From JBGSTR01 sp963707135 (GTDB lineage: Bacteria > Pseudomonadota > Gammaproteobacteria > Chromatiales > Chromatiaceae): a stretch of DNA of 64,000 nucleotides. The stretch spans positions 372,001 through 436,000 of the forward strand of contig CAVPOY010000024.1 of NCBI GenBank assembly GCA_963707135.1. Reading direction: 5' to 3'. This document shows positions 52,200 to 63,125 of the stretch, piece after piece. Within the stretch, counting starts at the first letter, position 1. Each line of letters starts with the position of its first letter. A program made the position numbers and the translations under genes. A model generated the notes under the pieces. The model saw only the letters and a list, made by a program, of their open reading frames with translations. It was not told the DNA's origin and made no database searches.

Positions 52200-52559
52200 G
52201 TGAGCGCACGGCGCTTTGTCGAGATCACTCTGCTGCTGGTGCTCTGGTATTTCCTCGCGGGGCTGGTCGGCGAGCGGGTGCTGGAGGTCCTACCGCGGGA
52301 CATCGCGGGCGAGGCCTTCTTCCTGGCCCGCGCGGCGCTGCCCTGGTCGCTGCTGGCGCTCGATTTCGTCGAGCCTGCCCGCTCGGGGCTCGGCGCGGTC
52401 GTGCGGGACCTGCTGTTCTTCGCCGTGGCGGCCGGGGGCATCGCGATCAATGCCGGGATCCTCTACCTGGGCATGCGGCGGATCTATCGGTTCTCGAGGC
52501 TTCGGGCCGCCGCCGCGCCCAAGCAGGGGCCCGCCGCTGGCGGTCAGACAACTCGCTGA
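52200..52559 (+). CDS. Small membrane protein of unknown function
   Basis: 119 residues from a GTG start. About three hydrophobic helices: FVEITLLLVLWYFLAGLVG, FLARAALPWSLLALDF and LLFFAVAAGGIAINAGILYL in the order of the sequence, and a basic tail. No family recognised. The next gene, a TRAP binding protein, starts 12 bases after its stop, so it may be co-transcribed. It is shorter than a DctQ subunit and is not placed confidently as one. Confidence 0.6.
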   Translation: MSARRFVEITLLLVLWYFLAGLVGERVLEVLPRDIAGEAFFLARAALPWSLLALDFVEPARSGLGAVVRDLLFFAVAAGGIAINAGILYLGMRRIYRFSRLRAAAAPKQGPAAGGQTTR

Positions 52560-52571
52560 GGTAATCGGACC

Positions 52572-53657
52572 ATGCAACGCCGTGAATTTATCAAGGGTGT
52601 GAGCGCCGGCTCGCTGGCGCTGGGCGCGGCGGCCGGGGGCGTCCCGATGGCGCACGCCAAGGCCGAGCACCGCTGGAAGATGGTCACGACCTGGCCGAGG
52701 AACTTTCCCGGCCTCGGCACCGGGGCGAACAGCCTCGCGACCCTGATCGGCGAGATGAGCGGCGGACGCATCGAGATCAAGGTCTACGGCGCCGGCGAGC
52801 TGGTACCCGCGTTCGAGATCTTCGATGCGGTCTCGCGCGGCACGGCCGAGATGGGTCACGGCGCGGCCTACTACTGGAAAGGCAAGAGCGAGGCGACCCA
52901 GTTCTTCACGACCGTCCCATTCGGCATGACCGCCCAGGAGATGAACGGCTGGATCCACTACGGCGGAGGGCTTGAGCTCTGGACCGAGCTCTACGCCTCG
53001 TTCGGACTGGTGCCGGCCCCGGCGGGCAACACCGGCGTGCAGATGGGGGGCTGGTTCAACAAGGAGATCAATTCGGTCGAGGACCTCAAGGGACTGAAGA
53101 TGCGCATCCCTGGGCTCGGCGGGGAGGTGCTCGCCCGCGCCGGCGGCACGCCGGTGAATCTGCCCGGCGGCGAGCTTTTCACGTCGCTGCAGACAGGCGC
53201 CATCGATGCGACCGAGTGGGTCGGCCCATACAACGACCTGGCCTTCGGGCTGTACAAGGCCGCCAAGTACTACTACTACCCGGGCTGGCACGAGCCGGGC
53301 CCGATCCTGGAGGCCATCATCAACCGGGAGGCGTTCCTGGCGCTGCCAGCCGACCTGCAGTCCATCGTCAGGAATGCCTGCCGGGTCATCAATCAGGACA
53401 TGCTGGCCGAATACACGGCGCGTGACCCCGTCGCGCTGCAGACTTTGCTGACCAAGCACAACGTGGAGCTGCGGCGCTTTCCCGACGACGTCATCGGGCG
53501 GCTGCGCGCACTTTCCGACGAGGTGGTCTCGGAGATCGCCCAGAAGGATGAGGTTTCAGCCAGGATCTACGCCTCCTACAAGAAGTTTCTGACCCAGGCC
53601 AGGGAATGGAGCGCGATTTCGGAGCTGACCTACCTGCAGGCGCGCGATCGGCCGTGA
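52572..53657 (+). CDS. TRAP transporter substrate-binding protein (DctP type)
   Basis: 361 residues. The N-terminus MQRREFIKGVSAGSLALGAA has a twin-arginine type signal (RREFIKG). The mature part is a DctP binding protein: WKMVTTWPRNFPGLGTGANSL in parts, EIFDAVSRGTAEMGHGAAYY, FNKEINSVEDLKGLKMRIPG, LPGGELFTSLQTGAIDATEWVGPYNDLAFGL in parts. It binds an organic acid or alpha-keto acid in the periplasm. No DctQ or DctM gene lies beside it, so it is an orphan or works with subunits encoded elsewhere. The stop overlaps the hemW start (GTGA). Confidence 0.9.
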   Translation: MQRREFIKGVSAGSLALGAAAGGVPMAHAKAEHRWKMVTTWPRNFPGLGTGANSLATLIGEMSGGRIEIKVYGAGELVPAFEIFDAVSRGTAEMGHGAAYYWKGKSEATQFFTTVPFGMTAQEMNGWIHYGGGLELWTELYASFGLVPAPAGNTGVQMGGWFNKEINSVEDLKGLKMRIPGLGGEVLARAGGTPVNLPGGELFTSLQTGAIDATEWVGPYNDLAFGLYKAAKYYYYPGWHEPGPILEAIINREAFLALPADLQSIVRNACRVINQDMLAEYTARDPVALQTLLTKHNVELRRFPDDVIGRLRALSDEVVSEIAQKDEVSARIYASYKKFLTQAREWSAISELTYLQARDRP

Positions 53658-54835
53658 GCGCCGTGGAGGGCCGCGGCGGCCGACCCCTGCCGCCGCTCGC
53701 CCTGTACGTCCATACTCCCTGGTGCCTGCGCAAGTGCCCCTACTGCGACTTCAACTCGCACGGGGCCCCCGAGCACCCGCCGTGGGACGCCTACGTGGCG
53801 CAACTGCTCGCGGACCTGGACCAGGACCTGCGCGACCCCGGCGCCCGCCGGCCGCTGGCCTCTGTCTTCATCGGCGGCGGGACCCCCAGCCTGCTGCCCG
53901 GCGGCGCGCTTGGCGTCCTGCTCGCGGGAATCCGCGCCCGGACCGAGGTGGCCCGGGACGCCGAAATCACGCTGGAGGCCAACCCGGGCGCGGCCGATGA
54001 GGCTCGCTTCGAGGCCTACCGGGAGGCCGGCGTGACCCGGCTCTCGATCGGCGTCCAGAGCCTCTCGCCCGATCAGCTGACCCGGCTGGGCCGTATTCAC
54101 GACCCCGCGGCGGCGCGATCGGCGGTCGTCCAAGCCCGGTCGGCCGGCTTCGACAACCTGAATCTGGACATGATGTTCGCGCTGCCGGATCAGACACTCG
54201 CGGACGCCGACCGGGACCTCGAGGCACTGATCGCCCTGGCGCCGGAGCACATCTCCTACTACCAGCTGACGCTGGAGCCGAACACGGCCTTCCACGCCCG
54301 ACCGCCGGCGTTGCCGGACGCGGACCTCGCCGCCGACATGGCTGCACAGGGACTGGAGCGGCTCGCGCGGGCGGGGTTCCGGCAATACGAGGTATCGGCC
54401 CACGCGCTACCGGGCCGTCGCTGTCGGCACAATCTGAATTACTGGCGCTTCGGGGACTACCTGGGAATCGGCGCCGGGGCTCACGGCAAGCTCACGGAAC
54501 CACACGGAGGTCGGGTCCGCCGCACCACCAAGCTTCGGCATCCGCAGGCCTATCTCGGAGCACCGCCGGGTGGACTCGTCAGCCAGCGCCGGACGCTCGG
54601 GCCTGGAGACCTGGTCGTCGAGTTCGCGTTGAATGCCTTCCGCCTGACCGAGGGCGTCCCGCGGGGGCTGTTCCAGGAGACCACGGGCCTGCCCGGGTCC
54701 CTGATCGCGGACGCCCTCGAGCGCGCCCGCGCCGACGGGCTTCTCGTGCTGACCCCGGAATGGATCGCGCCGACAGAGCTGGGCCGCGCGTTCGTGGATG
54801 ATCTGGTGGCCCGGTTCCTCCCGGCCGCGGAATAA
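53654..54835 (+). CDS. hemW: Radical SAM heme chaperone HemW
   Basis: 393 residues. The radical SAM cluster motif CLRKCPYCDF (CxxxCxxC) is at about residue 25; IGGGTPSLLP, EANPGAADE, RLSIGVQSL and DMMFALPDQT follow. A HemW-like C-terminal domain (FRQYEVSAHA, GIGAGAHGKL) separates it from HemN, which has a CxxxCxxCxC motif. It carries heme for insertion into respiratory enzymes. The GTG start overlaps the TRAP binding protein stop. Confidence 0.92.
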   Translation: MSAVEGRGGRPLPPLALYVHTPWCLRKCPYCDFNSHGAPEHPPWDAYVAQLLADLDQDLRDPGARRPLASVFIGGGTPSLLPGGALGVLLAGIRARTEVARDAEITLEANPGAADEARFEAYREAGVTRLSIGVQSLSPDQLTRLGRIHDPAAARSAVVQARSAGFDNLNLDMMFALPDQTLADADRDLEALIALAPEHISYYQLTLEPNTAFHARPPALPDADLAADMAAQGLERLARAGFRQYEVSAHALPGRRCRHNLNYWRFGDYLGIGAGAHGKLTEPHGGRVRRTTKLRHPQAYLGAPPGGLVSQRRTLGPGDLVVEFALNAFRLTEGVPRGLFQETTGLPGSLIADALERARADGLLVLTPEWIAPTELGRAFVDDLVARFLPAAE

Positions 54836-54960
54836 CACCCTCAGAATGCTTGCCGAAGGCGCCGCTGATCGACCTCTCCTCGCGGCAGATATTGGAGCGG
54901 TTCGCTGCGCTGAACGCACCCTACGGTTTCGGTCAAGTTATTGTCGGATCGTCACTAAGA

Positions 54961-55015
54961 ATAAAAAACCTCGTCGGTCCGGAAGGAACGCGGGGTCCGA
55001 AGGCCCCGCTTCCAG
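54961..55015 (-). terminator. Probable terminator of the ammonium-transport operon
   Basis: On the minus strand GGAAGCGGGG and CCCCGCGTTCC form a stem around a TTCG loop, and a T-run (GGTTTTTTATT) follows about 20 bases later, just downstream of the first amt gene. The distance of the T-run makes it imperfect. Confidence 0.5.
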
Positions 55016-55033
55016 GTTGCGGCCCCCCGTCGA

Positions 55034-56296
55034 TCAGTGCGCGGCACCCCGCGCCCCGACGAATTCGGGGTAGGCCTCGAGTCCGCATTCGCCGATGTCG
55101 ACGCCCTCGTACTCCTCTTCCTCGCTGACCCGTATGCCCATGATGAGCTTGATGACCAGCCAGGCGATGAAGGAGGTCACGAACACCCAGCCCAGGATCG
55201 CGCCGAGCCCGATCGCCTGAGCCGCGAACGTTGCCTCGCCGTTCGTGATGGGCACCGCGAGCAGGCCCCACATGCCGACCACGCCGTGAACCGAGATTGC
55301 GCCGACCGGGTCGTCGATACGTAGCTTGTCCAGGGTGACGATCGCGAATACCACCAGGACCCCGCCGCAGGCGCCGATCAGGGTCGCGGCCAGCGGTGTC
55401 GGGGTCAGGGGCTCCGCGGTGATGGCGACCAGGCCCGCTAGCGCGCCGTTGAGCGCCATGGTCAGGTCGGCCTTGCCGAACAGCAGGCGCGCGGTGATCA
55501 GACCCAGGATGGTACCGCCGGCGGCGGCCATGTTGGTGTTGACGAACACCGCGGCGACCGAGTTGGCCTCACCGATGTCCGATATCTTGAGCTCCGAGCC
55601 GCCGTTGAACCCGAACCAGCCGAGCCAGAGTATGAAGGTGCCGAGCGTCGCCAGCGGCAGGTTGGCGCCGGGGATGGCGTTGATGGAGCCGTCCTTGCCG
55701 TACTTGCCCTTTCTTGCCCCCAGCAGCAGCACGCCGGCCAGCGCCGCCGAGGCGCCGCACAGGTGCACGATACCGGAGCCGGCGAAGTCGTTGAAACCGA
55801 GCTCATCCAGCCAGCCGCCGCCCCACTTCCAGTAGCCCTGGACCGGGTAGATAAAGCCGGTCATCACGACCGCGAACATCAGGAAGGACCAGAGCTTCAT
55901 CCGTTCGGCCACCGCACCGGACACGATCGACATCGCGGTGGCGACGAACACGACCTGGAAGAAGAAGTCCGACATCTTCGAGTAATAGGTCTCGCCGTTG
56001 CTGGCCAGGACCTCCTCGGCGGAATGATCGCCGCCGAACATGAAACCCCAGTCGATCTCCGGGATGATTCCGTTGCCGCCGCTCGGGTACATGATCCCGT
56101 AGCCCACGATCATGTACATCACGCTGGCGACGGCGAACAGCAGGATGTTCTTGGTCAGGATCTCGGCGGTGTTCTTGGCGCGCACCAGACCCGCCTCGAG
56201 CATCGCGAAACCGGCGGCCATCCACATGACGAGCGCGCCGCTGATAAGAAAATAAAAGGTATCCAGTGCGTAGCTGAGCTGTGTTGTCGCTTCCAC
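55034..56296 (-). CDS. Ammonium transporter, Amt family (copy 1)
   Basis: 420 residues, eleven hydrophobic helices. Twin-His pore residues in GSGIVHLCGASAAL and ISVHGVVGMWG. Other family segments: AMLEAGLVRAKNTAEI, GFMFGG, AVAERMKLWSFLMF, FILWLGWFGFNGG. C-terminal cytoplasmic tail VSEEEEYEGVDIGECGLEAYPEF is the GlnK-interacting end, fitting the GlnK gene of the same operon. It conducts ammonia across the inner membrane. It is the last gene of a porin-glnK-amt-amt run; an inverted repeat sits between the two amt genes. Confidence 0.94.
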   Translation of the reverse strand: MEATTQLSYALDTFYFLISGALVMWMAAGFAMLEAGLVRAKNTAEILTKNILLFAVASVMYMIVGYGIMYPSGGNGIIPEIDWGFMFGGDHSAEEVLASNGETYYSKMSDFFFQVVFVATAMSIVSGAVAERMKLWSFLMFAVVMTGFIYPVQGYWKWGGGWLDELGFNDFAGSGIVHLCGASAALAGVLLLGARKGKYGKDGSINAIPGANLPLATLGTFILWLGWFGFNGGSELKISDIGEANSVAAVFVNTNMAAAGGTILGLITARLLFGKADLTMALNGALAGLVAITAEPLTPTPLAATLIGACGGVLVVFAIVTLDKLRIDDPVGAISVHGVVGMWGLLAVPITNGEATFAAQAIGLGAILGWVFVTSFIAWLVIKLIMGIRVSEEEEYEGVDIGECGLEAYPEFVGARGAAH

Positions 56297-56348
56297 GGAT
56301 GGTAGCCTCCAGATCGATACGACCGCGCGGGCCGCGGCAAGGGAGGAA

Positions 56349-56372
56349 GGCGGTCGGCGGGAGCCGACCGCC
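56349..56372. terminator. Hairpin between the two amt genes
   Basis: GGCGGTCGGC-GGGA-GCCGACCGCC: a perfect 10-base stem 16 bases after the second amt stop. No T-run. It may partly end or stabilise the transcript so that the upstream genes are expressed more than the last one. Confidence 0.6.
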
Positions 56373-56387
56373 CGTGGCAGGGCAGGA

Positions 56388-57729
56388 TTAGAGGATGTAG
56401 CCGCGCTCGTCGTGCAGCGCCAGGTCGAGACCCACGGTTTCCTGTTCGTCGGTGACCCGCAGACCGATCACCAGATCCACGACCTTTAGGATGATGAAGC
56501 TCATGACCGCGGTATAGACGATGGTCAGAAGCACGCCCTTGGACTGCACCCAGAGCTGAGAGGCGATGGTCATGCCTTCGGCGAGACCCGCACCGCCGAG
56601 GCTGGCGTCCGCGAACAAGCCCGTCAGGATGGCGCCGATGATGCCGCCGACCGCATGGACACCGAATACGTCGAGTGAGTCGTCGTAGCCGAGCATACGC
56701 TTCATCTTGGTGGAGGTGATGAAGCAGACGATGCCCGCCGCGGCGCCGATGGCCAGTGCCCCGAGCGGGCCGGCGGTGCCGGATGCCGGGGTTATGGCGA
56801 CCAGCCCGGCGACCGCGCCGGTAGCGATACCCAGCACGCTGGGCTTACCGTGGGAGATCCACTCCATGAACATCCAGCCCAGGGCGGCGGTGGCGGTGGC
56901 GATCTGGGTCACCAGCATGGCCATGCCCGCGCTTTCGTTGGCGGCGACCGCGCTACCGGCGTTGAAGCCGAACCAGCCTACCCAGAGCATGGAGGCGCCG
57001 ATCAGGGTGTAGCCCAGGTTGTTCGGGGGCATGGCGGTCGTCGGGTAGCCCTTGCGCTTGCCGAGCACCAGGGCCGCGACCAGATCCGGCAATACCCGCG
57101 TTGATGTGGACGACGGTGCCGCCGGCGAAGTCCAGCACGCCCCAGTCCCACATCAGGGCACCGTCACCGCTCCACACCATGTGGGCGATCGGGGCATAGA
57201 CCACCGTGAACCAGATGGCCATGAACCACAGCATGGCGGAGAACTTCATGCGCTCGGCGAAGGCGCCGACGATCAGCGCCGGGGTGATGATGGCGAAGGT
57301 CATCTGGAAGGTGATGAACACCGACTCCGGGATCGCCGCCGTCAGGCTCTCGCGGGTGAGGCCCGCCAGAAGGACCTTGTCGAGTGCACCGACGAAGGTG
57401 TTGAGGTTGATGGCTTCAGTCGTCATCCCGGTGGTCGAGAAGGCCAGGCTGTAGCCGTAGAGCGTCCAGAGCACGCTCACCATGGCGGTGATGGCGAAAC
57501 ACTGCATCAGCACGGACAGCACGTTCTTGGAGCGTACGAGGCCGCCATAGAAAAGCGCGAGCCCCGGGATGGTCATGAAAAGCACCAGGGCGGTGGAGGT
57601 GAGCATCCAGGCCGTATCCCCGGAATTGAGGGTGGGAACCTCTTCGGCGAAGGCGGCAACCGGTAGGAAGGCAAGTAGCCCCGCGGCCCAAACGCGAGCG
57701 GCCGAAAAGCTGGTCGAAATTGATTTCAC
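56388..57729 (-). CDS. amtB: Ammonium transporter, Amt family (copy 2), one frame break
   Basis: Starts with GTG at 57729 (GGAGAAAACC upstream), giving a signal-peptide-like N-terminus KSISTSFSAARVWAAGLLAF, PVAAFAEE. The frame runs to FAGGTVVHINAGIAG with the first pore His, then breaks near 57084 (one extra base, GGATCTGG for GGTCTGG) and continues LVAALVLGKRKGYPT in a second frame through FGVHAVGGIIGAILTGLF (second His) to a DEQETVGLDLALHDERGYIL tail. Corrected length 446 residues. E. coli AmtB has the same type of cleaved N-terminus, so this is probably the main channel. The break is probably a sequencing error. Confidence 0.85.
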
Positions 57730-57752
57730 TTGGTTTTCTCCTCTCGCGTAGG

Positions 57753-58091
57753 TCAAAGGGCGTCCGGACCGGTCTCGCCGGTACGGATACGAATGACCTG
57801 GCCCAGATCGAACACAAAGATCTTGCCGTCGCCGATCTTGCCGGTACGCGCGGCCCCCGTGATGGCCTCGATGACCTTGTCGACCAGGCTGTCGTCGACC
57901 GCGATCTCGACCTTGATCTTCGGTAGGAAGTCCACGACGTACTCGGCGCCGCGATAGAGCTCGGTATGGCCCTTCTGGCGACCGAAGCCCTTGACCTCGA
58001 TGACGGTGATGCCGGAGACGCCGATATCGGCCAACGCCTCGCGCACGTCGTCGAGCTTGAAGGGTTTGATGATGGCTGCGACCAATTTCAT
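57753..58091 (-). CDS. glnK: P-II nitrogen regulatory protein
   Basis: 112 residues, canonical. MKLVAAIIKPFKLDDVREAL, T-loop with uridylylation Tyr in ELYRGAEYVVDFLPK (Tyr51 position), TGKIGDGKIFVFDL and VIRIRTGETG. It senses 2-oxoglutarate and ATP/ADP and blocks ammonium channels when nitrogen is plentiful. The position directly before the amt genes marks it as GlnK type. It lies after a hairpin (58111-58134) that separates it from the porin gene. Compare the divergent P-II-like protein at 17999-18349, which lacks this T-loop. Confidence 0.95.
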   Translation of the reverse strand: MKLVAAIIKPFKLDDVREALADIGVSGITVIEVKGFGRQKGHTELYRGAEYVVDFLPKIKVEIAVDDSLVDKVIEAITGAARTGKIGDGKIFVFDLGQVIRIRTGETGPDAL

Positions 58092-58110
58092 GTTGGGATA
58101 CTCCTGAAGC

Positions 58111-58134
58111 GGCCGGGGACACCTGCCCCCGGCC
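58111..58134 (-). terminator. Hairpin between porin and glnK
   Basis: GGCCGGGG and CCCCGGCC arms around an 8-base loop, 43 bases after the porin stop. Without a T-run it may stabilise the porin messenger or partly terminate transcription, allowing porin to be made in excess of GlnK. Confidence 0.55.
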
Positions 58135-58177
58135 TGGCTATGCGTTGAACCGGTGATAGCGACGGAATCGCCCGGCC

Positions 58178-59054
58178 TCAGAACTCCTTCAGCCAGCCGA
58201 CCCAGATCTTTGGATCGTTGTCATAACCGACGTCCGATTTCCCGCTGTTCTGGTCCCAGTTGAAGCTGAAGGTGCCGAAGTCCCCGGCGTCCTTGCTGAT
58301 GGAGGCCCCGTAGTTCCAGTAGTCGGCGGATTCGGTCTGCATGCCGATGACGGCGCCGGTGGAATCGAGGATTTCTCCGACCTCGACGGCATCGTGACGG
58401 AAGTCGTAGTAGCCGCCCCGGGCGGCAAAGGTCAGGCCGAAGGGCAGGTCGCCGTACTCGAAGCCGCCGTAGTAGTAGACATCGCCGTCGTCGAACAGCC
58501 CGCCTTCGTTCTCGCCGTAGACGGTGTAGGCGAGTCCGAGGGTGAACCACTTCCAGGTCGCGCTCGCGCCGAGCTCGGCGAAGTCGGAGTCGCGGCCGTC
58601 AGGGTACGCGTAATAGATGGCGTTGAAGTCGTAGCTGAAGTCATCGGTGATGGAGTTCGAGAAGCCGAGGTAGAGATCGAGCTCGTAGTTCGGTGACGCC
58701 GGGTTCGACGAGCCGGATGTCGTGCCGATCAGGTTGCCGTCCGCGTCGGTGGCCGGCAGACCGGTATCGGGATCCACCGGGATGAGCACTTCTTGGGGAG
58801 CGCCCTCATCGTTCCAGTCGATGTTCGACGCCCAGGTCCCGGCGTAGAAACCGCTCTCGTGGGTGAAATCCAGACCGCCCTGCACGGCCGCGCCGTCCTG
58901 GGTCTGGGTGACGCCGCGCCAGACATAGTTGCTGACGGCGCCGATATTGGCGCTGATGGAGTAGGGCCCTTCGGCCGAGGCGGGGCCGATCCCGCCCAGC
59001 GCGAGTGCCAGGGCGCCGAAGGCGAAGGCCGTTTTGATTCGTTGGTTCGTTCAT
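58178..59054 (-). CDS. TorF-family putative outer membrane porin, frame break near the start
   Basis: The mature domain (SANIGAVSNYVWRGVTQTQDGAAV in parts, GLDFTHESGFYAGTWASNIDW, YELDLYLGFSNSIT ... GYDNDPKIWVGWLKEF) is the pattern of TorF (gcw_chp) putative porins, with alternating strands and a C-terminal Phe. The ATG at 59054 (MNE...) becomes joined to RIKTAFAFGALALALGGIGP (signal peptide, ASA cleavage before EGPYS) only if one C is removed near 59045. Corrected length 291. The short form from an internal Met at 58885 would lack the signal. First gene of the porin-glnK-amt operon behind a sigma-54 promoter. Confidence 0.8.
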
Positions 59055-59150
59055 GGATTGCTTACCTCGTTTGCTGAATCGACCGTGGGCGTTTGGAACG
59101 GCGTTCCCGTGGAGTCGCGGGGACCGGAAACGCCTGGACGTGACTCGGAA

Positions 59151-59168
59151 TAAGCACGCCCTGTGCCA
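59151..59168 (-). promoter_or_regulatory. Sigma-54 promoter of the porin-glnK-amt operon
   Basis: On the minus strand TGGCACAGGGCGTGCT reads from 59168 to 59153: GG at -24, ten bases, GC at -12, with only one change from the consensus TGGCAC-N5-TTGCT. It lies about 97 bases before the porin ATG. Use by RpoN with NtrC would tie the operon to nitrogen limitation. Confidence 0.7.
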
Positions 59169-59233
59169 GCCGTTTCACTGTACCCTATACACGACGCTTT
59201 TCGCGTTTTGTCAGAAATTCGCAACAGGCGCGC

Positions 59234-59248
59234 GCACCAAGATGGCCC
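59234..59248. promoter_or_regulatory. NtrC-like enhancer site
   Basis: GCACCAAGATGGCCC matches the NtrC consensus GCACTAAAATGGTGC at 11 of 15 positions and lies about 66-80 bases upstream of the sigma-54 -24 element, a usual enhancer distance. Confidence 0.5.
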
Positions 59249-59395
59249 GGCGGAAGGCGGCATTCGTCGCGCCATGCACCAGGACGGTGCGCCGCCGGCC
59301 GAAAGACGGGACACGGGAGTCAACCTATAATGGACGGGACGCGCCGGGGCCGGACCGAGTTCCCGGGCGCCGGCGACCACAGAGGTACCTCAGCC

Positions 59396-59662
59396 ATGTT
59401 GGATCCAAAACAGCTCGACGACCTTGCCCAACGGCTCGCCAGGGCCATGCCCCAGGGACTCAAGGTGTTGCAGGAAGACGTCAGCCGGAGCCTGCGCGCC
59501 TCGCTGGAATCCGGCCTGGCTCGGCTGGACCTGGTGACGCGCGAGGAATTCGACGTCCAGTCCGCTGTGCTCGCCCGCACCCGCGAGAAGCTCACGCGCC
59601 TGGAGGGCCAGGTCGCCGAGCTCGAGCAGACGCTGTCGAGCGCGAAACGGAAAAAGGACTGA
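59396..59662 (+). CDS. ubiK: Ubiquinone biosynthesis accessory factor UbiK
   Basis: 88 residues of the BMFP/YqiC family. MLDPKQLDDLAQRLARAMP, LQEDVSRSLRASLESGLARLDLVTREEFDVQSAVLARTREKLTRLEGQVAEL (in parts) is the family pattern: an N-terminal amphipathic helix and a C-terminal trimeric coiled coil ending in basic residues. It helps UbiJ assemble the aerobic ubiquinone-synthesis complex at the membrane. The yifB gene follows after 21 bases. Confidence 0.92.
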   Translation: MLDPKQLDDLAQRLARAMPQGLKVLQEDVSRSLRASLESGLARLDLVTREEFDVQSAVLARTREKLTRLEGQVAELEQTLSSAKRKKD

Positions 59663-59683
59663 GCGTGGGTCCAGGGATCGGCA

Positions 59684-61204
59684 TTGGCCCTCTGCGTCCT
59701 GCATAGCCGGGCCCGAGAGGGCATTGTCGCGCCTGCCGTGACCGTAGAGGTCCACCTGTCCGGGGGGCTGCCGACGCTCTCGATCGTCGGCCTGCCCGAG
59801 ATGGCGGTGAAGGAAAGCAAGGATCGGGTCCGCGGCGCCCTGCTCAACGCCCGCTTCCAGTTTCCGGCGGGCCGGGTCACCATCAACCTCGCGCCGGCCG
59901 ACCTGCCGAAAGAGGGCGGGCGCTTCGACCTGCCCATCGCGCTCGGCATCCTCGGGGCCTCCGGTCAGATCGACCCGGCAGGCCTTCAAGGCTGTGAGTT
60001 TCTTGGCGAGCTCGCGCTGTCGGGCGACCTTAGACCGGTCACCGGCGTACTTCCGGCGGCGCTCGCGGCGCGCGACGCGGGGCGCGAGCTGGTGCTGCCC
60101 GTCGAGAATGCGGCCGAGGCGGCCCTGGTCGGCGGGCTTACGCTGCGACCCGCGGGGCACCTGATGGACGTCTGCGCGCACCTCAACCGGATCAGTCCAC
60201 TGCCGAGCTACATCCCCGAGTCGCCGATCGCCATGGGGCCGCGCTACGCGGACCTCGAGGACGTGCGGGGCCAGGAGCACGCGAAGCGCGCCCTGGAGGT
60301 CGCCGCGGCCGGCGGTCACAGCCTGCTGATGATCGGTCCTCCGGGAACCGGAAAGTCGATGCTCGCCAACCGGCTGCCGGGGTTGCTGCCGCCGCTCAGC
60401 GAGGCCGAGGCCCTGGAGACGGCGGCGGTGCGTTCGGTCGGCGACCGGGAGCCCTTCGACCCGGCCCGATGGCGGGAACGCCCCTTTCGCGCCCCGCACC
60501 ACACCGCCTCCGGCGTGGCCCTGGTGGGGGGCGGCAGCAACCCGCGCCCGGGGGAGATCTCCCTTGCCCACCTGGGGGTGCTGTTCCTGGACGAGCTGCC
60601 CGAGTTCGACCGCAAGGTCCTCGAGGTGTTGCGCGAGCCGCTGGAGTCGGGGCACATCCACATCGCTCGGGCGGCCCGTCACGCGCTGTTCCCGGCGCGT
60701 TTCCAGCTGGTCGCCGCCATGAACCCCTGTCCCTGCGGCTATCTGGGCGACAGCAGCGGACGCTGCCGCTGCACACCGGATCAGATCAGTCGATACCGCG
60801 GACGGATCTCCGGACCGCTGCTGGACCGCATCGACATGCATGTCGAGGTGCCGCGGATCGAGCCCTCGCGGCTCGCCGGGGACCCGTCCCTGTCAACCGA
60901 GAACAGCGAGTCGGTGCGTGCCCGCGTGGCCGCCGCACGGGCGAGGCAGCAGGCACGCGCCGGGATGGCGAACAGCACGCTCGGCCCCCGCGAGATCGCG
61001 CGGGACTGTCCGCTCGGCGAGGCCGGCCTGCGGCTCATGCAGCAGGCCATGACGCGCCTCGGCCTGTCCGCCCGCGCCTATCACCGGATCCTGAAGGTGG
61101 CTCGAACCATCGCGGACCTGGCCGGAGCCGAGGCAATCGAGCCCACCCACCTGAGCGAGGCGGTGGGCTACCGGCGTCTGGACCGGGGCACAAGGGCCGC
61201 CTGA
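59684..61204 (+). CDS. YifB family Mg chelatase-like AAA ATPase
   Basis: 506 residues from a TTG start that gives the family N-terminus MALCVLHSRAREGIVAPAVTVEVHLSGGLPTLSIVGLPE in parts (VTVEVHLSGGLP, IVGLPEMAVKESKDRVR). The middle holds the AAA domain: Walker A IGPPGTGKSMLANRLPG (about residue 220), Walker B GVLFLDELPEFDRKVLE and ARHALFPARFQLVAAMNPCPCGY, with conserved CRCTPDQISRYRGRISGPLLDRIDMHVEV in parts. The C-terminal YifB helix bundle is present. The family is linked to competence (ComM, which helps branch migration). Full length. Confidence 0.93.
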   Translation: MALCVLHSRAREGIVAPAVTVEVHLSGGLPTLSIVGLPEMAVKESKDRVRGALLNARFQFPAGRVTINLAPADLPKEGGRFDLPIALGILGASGQIDPAGLQGCEFLGELALSGDLRPVTGVLPAALAARDAGRELVLPVENAAEAALVGGLTLRPAGHLMDVCAHLNRISPLPSYIPESPIAMGPRYADLEDVRGQEHAKRALEVAAAGGHSLLMIGPPGTGKSMLANRLPGLLPPLSEAEALETAAVRSVGDREPFDPARWRERPFRAPHHTASGVALVGGGSNPRPGEISLAHLGVLFLDELPEFDRKVLEVLREPLESGHIHIARAARHALFPARFQLVAAMNPCPCGYLGDSSGRCRCTPDQISRYRGRISGPLLDRIDMHVEVPRIEPSRLAGDPSLSTENSESVRARVAAARARQQARAGMANSTLGPREIARDCPLGEAGLRLMQQAMTRLGLSARAYHRILKVARTIADLAGAEAIEPTHLSEAVGYRRLDRGTRAA

Positions 61205-61223
61205 GAGCCGACACGCCACCCTC

Positions 61224-63121
<1,898 letters not shown>

Positions 63122-63125
<4 letters not shown>

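Larger units (their letters stand above)
59055..59395. other. Regulatory region between the porin and UbiK genes
   Basis: About 340 bases holding the sigma-54 promoter and NtrC-like site for the leftward operon, and the start of the rightward genes. No coding feature is supported here. Confidence 0.6.

Noticed and set aside
54838..55128. Short + strand frames after hemW
   Set aside because: They cross the terminator and the 3' end of the amt gene and have no family similarity.
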